DNA of 64,000 bases from Mesostigma viride. Taxonomy: Eukaryota > Streptophyta > Mesostigmatophyceae > Mesostigmatales > Mesostigmataceae. A program made the translations under genes and the position numbers. The stretch spans positions 2,078,998 through 2,142,997 of the forward strand of contig RPFO01000015.1 in NCBI GenBank assembly GCA_009746045.1. Direction: 5' to 3'. Below the pieces are notes generated by a model. That model saw only the letters and a program-made list of their open reading frames with translations. It did no database searches and was not told where the DNA came from. How positions within the stretch are numbered: the stretch's first letter is position 1; each line of letters begins with the position of its first letter. Positions 1-10,187 of the stretch are shown one piece after another.

Positions 1-1612
1 TGGGCAAGCATGATGTGGCTAAAATGTCTCCTCTTTCTTATGAACAGATAGAGCAAGACTGTCGCACACACATAGGATTCCTAAAATGGGTGGAGGCCTT
101 TAACAAGGCCAGGGAAGAATGGGTAGTGCCAGATCCTCTTAGTCCTTCTCATACTCCCCCTGTCACACCTATTGACAAAAAGCCTGCAGGGTGCAAGCAC
201 TTGCGCCTGAAGTTTGTGTGTAAACATAAGCCAGCAGCAGATGGGTCAGTCATTTTCATGCTAGACCTTGTGTGACAGAGTTCAAGGGCACCACTGATCT
301 GACAGAGGCAGAGTTGTACACGCCAGGCATTCAGCAAACATCCCTAAAAATCTTGCTGTCTGTCTTTGTGGGTCATCTCAATGATGGGGATGACTATGTA
401 TGTAAGGCTACAGACATTAAAAGGGCTTTCCTGAAAGGCTCACCTGAGATAGCACAACAAGTGTGGCATGGTCAGGTGTATGTAGTCTCCACTCCCAGAG
501 TTTGGGCAAAACACATCCCTCAGCAGTACCTGAAAGCTAACATAGGTGTTGAAGGGCTGCAATCAGCTCCTCGCATTTTCAGGATGTCAGCTCAGGCTGT
601 GTTTGAAAAGCTAGGGGCTAGATATGATGACATAGACCCTTGCTTCTTTGTGGTCCCACACCCTCATGGCATTCTCACCTTTGTGTGGCATGGGGATGAT
701 CAGCTGATTGCTGGGCCAAGGCGTGCTGTGGATGATTTTATTCAACAAGTGTCACAGCATTTTGAGATTGGCAAGCAAGTAGAGCTGGGCACCACTGCCA
801 TAAAATTTTGTGGCACAATGTTACAACTCCAGCAGCATCAAAACCAGTGGGTGTGTGCACTCTACTCTCCCAATGATTACATGCACAGCTGCTTGGAGGT
901 TTTGCAAACAAAAATCAAACCTGGAGCCTGTCCTACCATTAGAGGCAAGCTGGGGTGGTTGTGCTCAACGTGTGCACCTCACCTGGCTGTGGTTAGCAGA
1001 GTTGATGATGATGTCTTGATGCAAGTAGGTCACAAAGCCATCACCAAAACTCTCCAGGAAGGCCCTCCCCTTATCTTGCACTCCTTGGATCTCCACAAAA
1101 CCATTCACATCCAAGCTATGATGGATAGTTCCATGGAGTCCAGGCAGATTACCAAGTTGCAGGCAAGGGAGTCAGGCTTGTATTTTGTGCAGAATGATGA
1201 TGCACCCTTGTCTCTCATTTCATGGTACAGCCGGTTGCATAGACGCAAGGCTGTCAGCAGCAATGCTGCTGAGTGCAGGGCAGTGGTGTCAGCAGTGCTT
1301 CATGCCAGGTACTTGAATCATGTGCTGGTTTGGTTGCAGATGCAAGCAGGCAGCAATGCTGGGGTGGTGGCACACTTGCTCACTGACAGTCAGTCAGTCC
1401 TCAGTTTCCTTGCTAACCCCTATGCTGTCCACACTGATCTTGACTGGGTGGTCCTGAAACAGGAGTCCACCTACTGGGAGTCCACCCGTCACGTGGAGGA
1501 CAAACACAACGCTGCTGATGCACTCACTAAAGTGCCTCAGCAGGCAGCTGACAATACAGCTGTTGTACCACTTGATGAACCCCTATGGCAAGCAGGCAAC
1601 CCTGCCCCATAG
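1..1612 (+). pseudogene. copia I: reverse transcriptase and RNase H, 3' part of pol
   Basis: This is the C-terminal part of a Ty1/copia polyprotein, cut by the window edge. The reading runs in one frame from the edge to about 255 and then in another frame to the stop at 1612. The two join at a run of four T (about 253-256), where a one-base indel is needed; the second copia element in this window (about 23090-23150) is read through the same place in one frame. The first catalytic Asp is at 413-415 (TDIKRAF). The second motif is HGDD at 695-700 instead of the usual YVDD. RNase H follows, with MDSSMESR, NAAECRAV, LTDSQS and the terminal NAADALTK typical of copia. The element copies RNA into DNA in cytoplasmic particles when intact. 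The frameshift suggests a dead copy, although an assembly error at the T run cannot be excluded. Confidence 0.85.
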
Positions 1613-2370
1613 GGGGGACGCCTAGCAGGGTCCTGTTCACCAGGGCCGCCTAGGTCACCCAGTACCCCTTGGGCAGGTCCAAGGGGTAGGTTGTGGCTTC
1701 CAGCAAGGGGGGTTGGTTGGAGTCTGTTTTTCATACATCTGCGTGCCCTATGCCCAATAAAATCTGTTTTGATTTTTTCAACACCATGGAATTTCGTTAT
1801 GCACACCTTCATAGGTGGGCATGGGATGTATCTCACACCTTTTTCACTAGGGCGTATGCCTTGGTGGATTGGCCTTGAGCTCAGTGGCTCAGGTGCCCCC
1901 ATTCAAGTGGAGGGTCAAAGCTCCCTTGACAGGTGGTTACCCAGGACCCCAGTTCACTGTGGATATCCTGGGCCACCTGGCCTTACTGTTCAGTGGCAGT
2001 AAAGGCATGGGTGCTGTCATGTTGTCTAGTACAACGTGCTCAGCACAGGTGCAGGATGAAATATTCCTGTCACCTGTCACCAGGACTTCAGTCACCCATG
2101 TGCAGGGCAGGGGTGGCTGGTCTCCCACGTTGTGCAGGTGCATGTGGCCAGGTCCAGGATGTCATAGTCCTGTCACCTGTCACTCGGACTTCAGCCCCCT
2201 CTGTGCAGGGCAGGGGTGGCTGGTCCTCACATGTTGTGCAGGTACAACATGGACAGTGCAGGGTGCAATAAACCTGTCCACTGTCACTCCTCAGGTTGCA
2301 GGTAACCTGAGCTCAGTTGACCCAGCCTGGCTGGGTATTTTTCTCTGAGTGGGCGATGATGATGGAACAA
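1613..2370 (+). other. 3' untranslated region of copia I
   Basis: Non-coding sequence just after the copia stop codon. It starts with a G-rich run (1611-1618) that could serve as a polypurine tract. It holds AATAAA-like signals near 1757 and 2269 and a roughly 115-bp unit present twice (about 2046-2160 and 2161-2275), both with the block GTGCAGGGCAGGGGTGGCTG. I could not find a second copy of this sequence in the window, so the LTR limits are unknown. Confidence 0.45.
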
Positions 2371-3261
2371 CATGGAACCTCTTAAACGGTTACCTTGGCA
2401 TTTTTTACAATGGCTTCTTGGCTGGTGATGCACTCCCTGGATAGGCAGACAGGCATAGCTATCTCCCTTGTGAGCTCGCGAGGAGGAGGAACTCCCCGGG
2501 CATGTTGAGCTAAACGTGATGCCATCACAAGTATTGCACGAGTTCTGGGGCCCATCTTTTTCAGTCCAGATGTTGCAGTATGGGTGTCAGTTGCTCAGCA
2601 CCTCAGTCAGCTTGGAGTCAGTCTCCTAGCTGGGCAGGGTCAGGCTTGAAGTCGCTAGCCTTCAACCTGAAAGGAAAACATAATGGGAGTTAGATGAGAT
2701 GCTTAGGCTGACACACGGATTTCCGGCCTGCGCGCCGCGTATTGCCTACCGCGGCTGAGCGGGACACCTCAGTACAGTACGGCAGGGTGTACGGTACTGA
2801 GGTGTCATGTGGACCGATGTGCGGTTAGTGCCAGACTGTTCCTAGACTCTAGCTCGACCCGCCAGACCGGTTATCCGGGCCTGACGGGCCGAGTGTAGTT
2901 GATGCTAGTGACGTGGTCGCATGGCATTGCAGTGTACAGTTGTCCACTGGTCATGTGCTGCAGGTAGCACCGCCATAGGCATATAGGCGTAGCACTGGGG
3001 AGTGCCGCAGCACCCGAGTTTGCCCAGACGTTCCATTCTGAGCCCTCAGCTTTCTTTGCTCTCTCATTGTATTATTGTAATACAATCATCATTCGCTCTC
3101 AGCTTTCGCAGTTGTTCGTCGTCCCTAGTCTCCATCCAACTGAGGGCCAGACTCACGCCCTTGAGGGTGCTGGTACCCATCTTGGGGGCCAGGTGGGGGC
3201 CTATCAAGGCCTTTCTACAGCTGTGGTGGTCCTACAGCAGCTGGCTGTGCCGCCATTACAA
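2371..3261. other. Non-coding stretch with one strong hairpin
   Basis: No reading frame that looks coding. The only clear structure is an inverted repeat at about 2764-2804, with arms ACACCTCAGTAC and GTACTGAGGTGT. Confidence 0.4.
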
Positions 3262-4030
3262 TTCGTTCAAGTGGCCCGCCGGAGCGGCTGTACAATTTTT
3301 CCCAGTGAGCGCGCTGCCAAGTGTACTTGTGGGCAAATTTTTAGGTGCCCCGTCACTTCGAGGTACTAAAAATTAGGCTACGGTACGAATTCAGCCAATT
3401 TCAGCGAATTTTCAGTCGAACCAAAGGAAGTGACGGAAACTACCAAAAAGTTTCCGTTACGAATTTTCAGCCCAACACTCACGCAACATGAAGTGACGGC
3501 AACTACCAAAAAGTTTCCGTTACGAATTTTCACTCCCACACGTTTGCACAAGAGGAAGTGACGGCAACTACCAAAAAGTTTCCGTTACGAATTTTCAGTC
3601 CCACACTTCGCGCAAATTTTAGTAGGGCTGCACGCAAGCTACCTTTCAAAATTTTGCGCTAGTATGGAACGCATTTCATTCGTCTGGAGGAACGCTGCCC
3701 GCCAACTACCCCCGTTCAGAAAGTTCCGCCGAAATTTACTTGAGATTTGGAAATCTGAACGTCCGCGCAAATTTTAGTAGGGCTGCACGCAAGCTACCTT
3801 TCAAAATTTTGCGCAAGTATGGAACGCAAGTCATTCGTCCGGAGGAATGCTGCTCGTCAACTGCCCCCGTTCAGAAAGTTGCGCCAAACTTTACTTGAGA
3901 TTTGGAAATCTGAACGTGCGGTTGGAGTTTCGCGGGGAAACCCAAGTTCCCGAGTAATTCACCAATGACGCGCTTCGAACACTTGCCCGCTAAAACCTAA
4001 GCAGCCGCTCCGGCTGGCCACTTAAACGAA
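3262..4030. mobile_element. Non-autonomous DNA transposon with about 29-bp imperfect terminal inverted repeats
   Basis: The left end (3262-3290, TTCGTTCAAGTGGCC then CGCCGGAGCGGCTG) is the reverse complement of the right end (4002-4030) at 27 of 29 positions. The interior is AT-richer than the flanks, non-coding and made largely of tandem repeats. No transposase is present. The exact edge and the target duplication are not clear, so the superfamily is not assigned. Confidence 0.6.
3425..3930. repeat. Two families of internal tandem repeats
   Basis: Three units of about 64 bp start near 3425, 3489 and 3553, each carrying GAAGTGACGG, a CTACCAAAAAGTTTCC block and TTACGAATTTTC. They are followed by two units of about 160 bp (3609-3768 and 3769-3930), each beginning CGCGCAAATTTTAGTAGG. 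Both families lie between the inverted repeats at 3262 and 4030. Confidence 0.75.
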
Positions 4031-4653
4031 ACTTGATGCATAAGACTGCTAGTGGCTGGGTCTTCGACCCCCTCCGACAGGCTGTGGTTACGCTGTCTTA
4101 CCCTGCTCAGTGCAGTAGGACTTCAGCTGAGCTGGGCAAGGCTGCTGAGACCTGCCTGGCTATTCAGGTCAGCAGGAACTGGCCAGATCTGGTGTCCATG
4201 GTGGAGCATTTCCCAGTGTTTGGAACGAGGGGGAAGGATACGAAGAAGGGGGATTGGTTCACTCTGTGAAGGGTTTCCAGGATGGTTGGAGATGGGGCTG
4301 TGGAGTGAGGTGGGGATCCAGAATGGAGGATGCTAGTTCTGATGTCCAGTCCAGATTTCCAGTAATGACAGTTCTGGGTTCATGGTAGTTTTCCAGTTGT
4401 ATTATCCAGGCATGGTTGCCTGTGTGTGTTAGTCCTTTGATGACATTTCATCTGTGGGTGAATTTGTCTTATTCAGGGTTGACCATGATCAGATGATAAT
4501 GAGTTAGGAGGCCCTTTGGGGATGTAAAAACCCACTTGCTTGTCCCAAGAGGTGGTGGACTTCCTGTTTATTGTTGTGTTGTTTTTGTGAAGGTTGTTGT
4601 TTTATTCTTCTTGGCTTCTAGGAACTGGGAGTTCCTATCTTGAGGGGGAGATA
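4031..4653 (+). other. Probable 3' internal end of a second LTR retrotransposon
   Basis: A 78-codon open frame at 4033-4269 (with GWVFDPLRQAVVTLSYP) is not recognised. The stretch ends in a purine tract, TTGAGGGGGAGATA (4640-4653), immediately before a TGTAACAACC start. That arrangement is what a polypurine tract and a 3' LTR look like. The left side is cut off by the inverted-repeat element at 3262-4030. Confidence 0.4.
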
Positions 4654-5354
4654 TGTAACAACCAAATGTTACATCCAAAGTTTTCCTACTGTTGATCTTA
4701 TTATGAGTTCTTTAGGACAATTATTTGGGAAGTTAGGAGGCTTCGACGTCTGATGGATATTGGGCCTGCTGAGATCTGTCGAATTTATTGTTCTACCCTC
4801 ATTGGTCGTGGCCTGATCCACGTAGGGTACTTTGCATGGTTTTGTTCAGTCAGTCATAGATTCTCTTTAATACCGTTGTACCTGGTGGATCTGGTTCCAG
4901 GTCATGGAGATTCCGTATGAGCTGGCTTTGTGTTGTGTTGAGGATTCGGAGGCTAAGATCTTATCTTGAGTGATTCTCACTTTTGATTGGTCCTTCCGGG
5001 TCAGGGTTGAGCCGACTCTTCGTGCACGATGATTTTTATCCTGTTTGTGGCGGCCGTGGACAGTGCGTGTATGAGAGCTAAAGCTATGGTGTAATTCAAG
5101 GGTTTCCTTGTTTCATCAATCAAACAATCCTTGCTAAAAGTCAACTATAACTTCAACAGATAGTCGACTTGGATATAACTTGTCTGTTGTGTCTAACAAG
5201 GGTGGGGACTCATTCCCTTAACTGTTGAAGATCCATCTTCATTGCTTCTCTGGACGTGAAGTTATCTGTCGCGACTCCAACCCAGGTATAACGATCTTTT
5301 CACATCAATGTTGAAACTGAGGCTGTTGCAAACACAACATTTTTAGTCCTTACA
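4654..5354 (+). repeat. Probable LTR (3' LTR of the element at 4031)
   Basis: The stretch begins TGTAACAACC directly after a purine tract and ends TTACA, so the termini are TGTAA and TTACA, a normal inverted LTR end. It is non-coding and 701 bp long. The same TGTAACAACCAAAT start occurs again near 26500 after GAAGGGGCAT. No partner LTR was found, so the limits rest on end motifs only. Confidence 0.5.
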
Positions 5355-7097
5355 GCCTGCAGCTCCGGCTGCAGCTTCGCCTCCCGGCCTCGCAGGCCAC
5401 TGTGACCCTAGCCAAGCGTTAGTGGATAACTCCTCCGCGGCCTCGCCATCGGCATCGCCAGAACCTAAACGCAGCCGCTCATCCTTTCCACGCGAACCGC
5501 GTTTCAAGCTAAAACCTTCAATGTCGACGATTACGACTGGTACAACATTGCCCCGTGCACTGCTCTTGAGTGCATTTTCTTCGGGGATTACGCCTCGCTC
5601 CTTGAGCTGTGCCTCCACCTTCACAGCATCAATCGCCTTCTCGAGCCAGATGGCCGCAGGCTTCAATGCCGAGATCTGCTGCTGACGGGCCTCCACTACA
5701 ACCGGCCTGACCTTCAGCACCTGATTCTCTGCTCACTCCTCCAGAAGTCTGACGGCGAGATCTGGTCCCCCACCATCTCCGCAGCCACATTCCGTTCCAT
5801 CCTCACGGAAGCCTTTCAGCAGCACGTGACCCCCCTTGCTGCCGACGTAGCAGCAATCGGTGGCACGCTGACTGCTGAACTTCCTCACATTTCCACCGCC
5901 GTCGCCTCCACCTCCACTGCCACCTCCACCTCCACCGCCGACCTCAAAGCCCAGCTCCTCGACATTGACCAGCGCCAGACAATGCAATCGCCATCGAGGT
6001 CCTGCAAAACACCGCAGGCCTCACCGCCCAGGCGGTGAAGGAAATTGCCGCCAAGCCAACCCCTGCTGGCCTGGCCGGCGATGCTCCTCCCATCACAACC
6101 TGGGCGGACATGCTCAAGCAACATACCACCTCCACCACCTCCGCCGTCGCAGCCCAGCTCCAGCGGCAGACGCTTGACCTCCTCGAGGAGGCCGAGCTCG
6201 CCAAGCGCAGCCTCAACGCCATACTCAAGAACTTCGACATGGAGGAAGGTGAGAATTCCGAGAAGCTTACGCGTGCGTTTGAGAGAGAAATCCTTGCACG
6301 CATGGGCCTTCTTGGTGAGATTAAGCTGACCGCCCACCGCCTCCCCCGCGCGCGGGGTAAGGCAGGGGCGCCTCCGCTTCTTCTCATCTTTGAGAGCCCA
6401 GCGGACAAGATTTCGTTTCTCAGACGCCGCAAGCGGCTCGAGAAGACTACCTTCACCGTGGACGACGACTTGACCCTGGCGCAGCAACAACGGCGACGGG
6501 AGCTATGGCCGACCTACCTCCAGCTCCGGCAGACCGAGGCGGGCCAGCCGGTGTACTGGAAGGGGGCGGCCATCTACGTCGGCCACAAGCCCTGGCACGC
6601 GACCCCCTCGACCACCGCAGCCCCAGCGACCCCAGAAGCCCCAGCTTAGGGGAATACAGTAGCAGTAGTGTAGAATAGTTCGACAGTGGCCTTGTACATG
6701 CCCGCCTACTACAGGCACTATACCAGCTGAGGCCTAGCCTTTTTAGTCATGTACATGTGTGCCTATGATGAGCCACCCTCCAGATGATGCCTAGCTTTAT
6801 TTAATTATGCCGTGCCCATGCAGGGAGTAACTCTCTGCTGAGACGCCATGCTCTAGCTTTTGTATAGCTATGCTGATCTTCCCCCCCATGACAGGCTCCC
6901 CCTTAGCTGGGCATAGCCTGACCATCATGGGGCTGCAAGTGCCCTGGTGCACCTAGAGCAAGGGTCGTTTACATTCCCACCCTTGCAGGAAGTAGCTTAG
7001 AATGTATGATAGGCCATATGCCCCTTCTCTGGGCTATGTGCTACATATACTCCCAACGGAGTTATGTTCCTAATTAATTAATTAATTAATTAATTAT
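5355..7097 (+). mobile_element. ORF1-only LINE-like element, copy 1
   Basis: This unit has an ORF1-type gene, then about 450 bp of 3' UTR, and ends in a TTAA-type tail (about 7071-7095). No reverse transcriptase frame lies between the ORF1 stop and the tail. Two 5'-truncated copies of the same unit are at 44435-45123 and 45577-46645 on the minus strand, each with its own target duplication and tail. The 3' UTR ends in a hairpin CTCCCAACGGAG (7050-7061) just before the tail, shared with LINE-A at 26199-26212. The layout resembles mammalian half-LINEs that encode ORF1p only. The 5' limit is uncertain. Confidence 0.65.
5508..6649 (+). pseudogene. LINE ORF1-type protein (nucleic-acid-binding), one frameshift
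   Basis: The coding sense runs from about 5508 in one frame (contains YDWYNIAPCTALECIFFGDY and a Ser/Thr/Ala-rich linker) and changes frame near 5975, then continues to the stop at 6649 (contains TTWADMLKQ, LRRRKRLEKTTFTVDDDLT and LAQQQRRRELWPTYLQLR). The C-terminal half has the pattern of L1-type ORF1 C-terminal domains: a basic run, then DDLT, then QxxRR and LWP. Copies at 46018-46632 and 44869-45123 match closely. The presumed role is coating LINE RNA. The frame change may be mutational or an assembly indel. Other ORFs over this stretch on the opposite strand are shadows. Confidence 0.6.
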
Positions 7098-7197
7098 GGA
7101 AAAAAATTCCCTAGATGTTATGACGCGTTCTATAAATAGCTCACAACGCAGTATATCGCGTTCTAAATATATATATAAAAAACACGGGTTCAGGGGT

Positions 7198-7823
7198 TCG
7201 AGCCCGGCTTGGACATCCTTAACGAGCGCGAGCACGGCGGGGTTGGCACTGGCTACCGCTTGGCCGACCTGATTTATGCGGACGACACCACCCTCATCGC
7301 GCGCCCCGAGCACATTCAGACCTGGCTGGGCTGTCTGGGCTTGGAGGGGAGGGCGGTGGGGTTGGAGATTAGTGTCAAAACTGAGGCGATGGTGATTGGG
7401 GCCTCCAGTCGCCCACCGCTGCCGCGCCTGCTTGACGGCCGACGGAGGTCCCATTCCGTGACCGCTTCAAACTGTTGGGGAGCATGCTCCCTGACACCGC
7501 CAACGATGTGGACATCCGCATTGGCCTGGCCTGGGCGAGGCTCCGTTCGCTCAACACCTACTGGCGCTCGAAGTGCCTGGGCAGTGGGCGAGCACCGCAA
7601 GCGCATGCTCTTCAAGGTCCTAGTCCTCACGGTGCATACGTATGGCGCCGAGGCGTGGACACTCACGGACACACTGGCGGCTAAGCTACTGAGACAGCAC
7701 GGTTTACAGGATGCTCCAACAGGTCCTGAATGTAGGGTTTTCCAAGCATAGGTCATTAGAGTCTCTGTATCAGGGTATGCCTCGTATTTCGGACGAGATT
7801 AGGCAGTGTAGGATAGCATTTGT
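7198..7823 (+). pseudogene. LINE-A reverse transcriptase, left part (split by LTR element)
   Basis: A 5'-truncated non-LTR retrotransposon. The catalytic motif is LADLIYADDTTLIA (about 7258-7300), followed by KLLGSML, YGAEAWTLTDTLAAKLLRQ and QVLNVGFSKHRS, the normal order at the C-terminal end of the reverse transcriptase. Frames change at about 7440 and again after 7580 and 7690, so the copy is dead. The reading stops at RIAFV where an LTR element begins (7824). It resumes with VGHS at 25759, where one copy of the TTTGT duplication is shared. Confidence 0.75.
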
Positions 7824-8469
7824 AGTTAGCATTTTGGGCAACCAATATGCTAAGTGGATGCAGTTTGGAAAGACCTTTCCAACGCCGTGCTGACCGCCTG
7901 AAACAGACAAGGGACAAGAAAGATATGAAGTCCCGAAGTCCTAGCCATCCGTGGCCGACTAGGGTGCAGTCCTCTGGTATAGTGGACAGGACACGTGGCA
8001 GGACGTGCCTGCACAGGCTTAGCCTGTCTATCACGTGACTGTGGTCCACATAGACCAGGAGGAGCAGCAGCCTGTGACTGGTGGGGTACAGGAGCTGGCA
8101 CAGGGCTGCAAGGATACTAGACCTTGCAGGCTTGTGACAGGTCCTGTACTTCCTAGGTTGCAGAGTCTAGGCAAATCCAGTTCGTCCTGGCTCTGCACTG
8201 ATCACCAGTGGACGTTGAGGATTTGCTTGCACGCCTGCACGTGCCTCGTCACGCCGATGGGAACGAGGAACAACACAAAGGATATAGCTTGGTCATGGGG
8301 GATGACCAGCTATCTCGGCAAGCACGAACCGTGGGTGCCACCTTGGTCGTGGAAGTGCCCATCGTGGTCGTGGCCTGGTGAACAGATTTAAGGTTGCTGC
8401 CTTGCAATATTGGCTAAGCCGTGCTGTGAAAGACCAAGAGCTCACATCCGCTGGGAGCTCTTTCTAACT
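7824..8469 (+). repeat. 5' LTR of copia II
   Basis: 646 bp, matching 25115-25758 with only scattered differences (for example a short replaced block near 8380-8395). The ends are AGTTAG and CTAACT, an inverted 6-bp terminus but not the usual TG...CA. Small open frames in it are not conserved genes. Confidence 0.8.
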
Positions 8470-8495
8470 CGTACTATTGCTTCCTTTCCATCTTC

Positions 8496-9684
8496 ATGTC
8501 CAACGCGCCGACAGAGCGGGCCATTGAGCCTTCGCAAAGCCAAAGCTCGCAGCCGCAGCTTCGGGTGGGAGCACCGGAGCGAACACGACCTTTTCATCCT
8601 TACGCTCATCCGAGCACCGCATCGACCTTCGTCCAGGCGGCTTACCTGGCGAGAGGGTTGGCGAAGAAAGGTTGGGTGGCGGTTTGTGGAACCGCAGCGG
8701 GGCCGGCAGCGAGCGACCCAATAGTGATGCAAATTGAGGCATCGACAGCTCCAGGCGAATTGTCGCGAGAAGCCGTCGAGAAATTTGTGTCGCTGAGGGA
8801 CGAGCTCTCCTCCACGATTTACGGTCTTGAGGTGGCTCACCAGGGGGGGCACGTGACCGTGCAGCAGCTGGATTTGGCGCGGGAGGCACTGGGCCAGATA
8901 GTGGCCATTGGATTGGGAGCAGCGCGGCTGTTCAACCATCAGGTGGCGACTTCTGTGCTGGGCGCGGGAGTTGAAGTCCCGGACGTAATCAGACAAGCGC
9001 AGGCGCGCGACTCAGGTCGACAACCCCTGGTCGTCGGCAGAGGTGGTTGCCCAGACGTGCGAACACCTTGTGAACATTCTTTTGCAGGAGTCACGAGGCA
9101 ACGCCGATCGGTGGGTGATAACCACTCGGCCATTTGGGATTTGGTCAACGCTTGACACACCGCGGGCGGCGGAACCAGAGGCTCACGATCCAGTGGTCGA
9201 GGTGATCACAGGTCGAGAGGTGACGCCAGAAGATTTCCATTACCAGTTCGTTGATCAACCGGAGGGGATCATCGAACGCTCATCTCAGCAGATAGACGAG
9301 GGCGACGGTACCGTAGAAGGGTACGCTGCACGACGTCGTGCTGAGTTGCACATCCCGCAAGAGCCCGAGCACGATTACGGTGGTCGGGGAGCTTGCAACA
9401 ACAAGCGGGGTGGTGGGACGCGGTGGGTGCGAAACCTCGAGTGGGATCGCAAGGCGAGCGAGCCCCAGATTCCAGTGGAGAAGTCTGCAGACGGGCGACC
9501 TGTTAGCAGAGTGCTAGGACCTTACGCCGACGGGGAGGACGCTGCTGGCAGCGACGAGGAGCGGCCAGAGACGCCCATCGCAGCCACAGCTCAAGAACGG
9601 GAGCTTGAGGCAGCGAACCAAGCAGGTGCTGAGTCGGTGGCTGGGACGGTGCCCAGGGCATCTTCCAGCGACGCCAGCGCTTGA
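8496..9684 (+). pseudogene. Unrecognised ORF between 5' LTR and gag
   Basis: Coding-like sequence starts at an ATG at 8496, just inside the 5' LTR. It has a Ser/Gln/Pro-rich start, then an Ala/Val/Leu-rich helical stretch (LAREALGQIVAIGLGAARLF). It changes frame near 9015 (from the frame of DVIRQAQARD to the frame of PWSSAEVVAQTCEHLVN) and ends at 9684 in an acidic, Ala/Glu-rich tail. Together it would be about 395 residues. I recognise no domain. It could be an extra structural gene of the LTR element, a captured host gene, or part of an older insertion. Confidence 0.4.
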
Positions 9685-9737
9685 GTCAGTTCTTCCTTTT
9701 TCCTTCGCCTTTATTGTTGTGTCCCCACTTGTATATA

Positions 9738-10187
9738 ATGCCTCGTGGCAAACCGGGCGACGGCGACAAGGGCGAAGCGGATGTGCCGGCTGGGGAGAGC
9801 CAGGAGCCAAGGAAGGACAAGGAACAGCTGGTGGGGGAGGCTATCCCTGCCAGCGACGGCGATGGGGGAAAGCGGCCAGGGAGTAAGCGACGGCATGAAG
9901 ACGTGGAGGAGGCGAGGAAGGTGCGGGCGACATGGCCATATGACGCGATGACGATGGCAAACGGGCAACCAGCCGTGGAGAAGCGTAAGAGGGATGCCTC
10001 CGCTGACGGCAATGGTAAGAGGCTTCATGTGGATGTGCCCTCCCCTTCGCCTGCTGGCCCTAGTGGTGCTGTTGTTGTGACGCCCGCTGTGGGGGAACCA
10101 GTTAAGGCAGTGCAAGGGTCGAGGCCTCACATGAGTGCAGTCACTGTCATGAACGGGCAGAAGCCTCTTAAGGGGAGGGTCCCATAG
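9738..10187 (+). CDS. Small basic, low-complexity ORF of unknown function
   Basis: The frame starts at the ATG of MPRGKPGDGDKG (9738), 54 bp after the previous stop and just after TTGTATATAATG, and ends at 10187 (149 codons). It is rich in Lys, Arg, Glu, Pro and Gly, with two basic clusters that resemble nuclear localisation signals (KRRHEDVEEARK and KRKRDASADGNGKR). No family is recognised. The longer frame beginning at 9681 is an alternative start. It lies inside the LTR element, upstream of gag. Confidence 0.35.
   Translation: MPRGKPGDGDKGEADVPAGESQEPRKDKEQLVGEAIPASDGDGGKRPGSKRRHEDVEEARKVRATWPYDAMTMANGQPAVEKRKRDASADGNGKRLHVDVPSPSPAGPSGAVVVTPAVGEPVKAVQGSRPHMSAVTVMNGQKPLKGRVP

Noticed and set aside
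253-275. Programmed frameshift in copia I
   Set aside because: The site lies inside reverse transcriptase, not at a gag-pol boundary, and the second copia needs no shift there.
5343-5987. Minus-strand frames opposite the ORF1 gene
   Set aside because: The plus-strand frame matches the copies at 44.9 and 46.0 kb, so these are shadows.
7185-7215. Possible tRNA gene (GGTTCGAGCCC T-arm)
   Set aside because: No matching acceptor, D-arm or anticodon arm upstream. At most a tRNA-like scrap.
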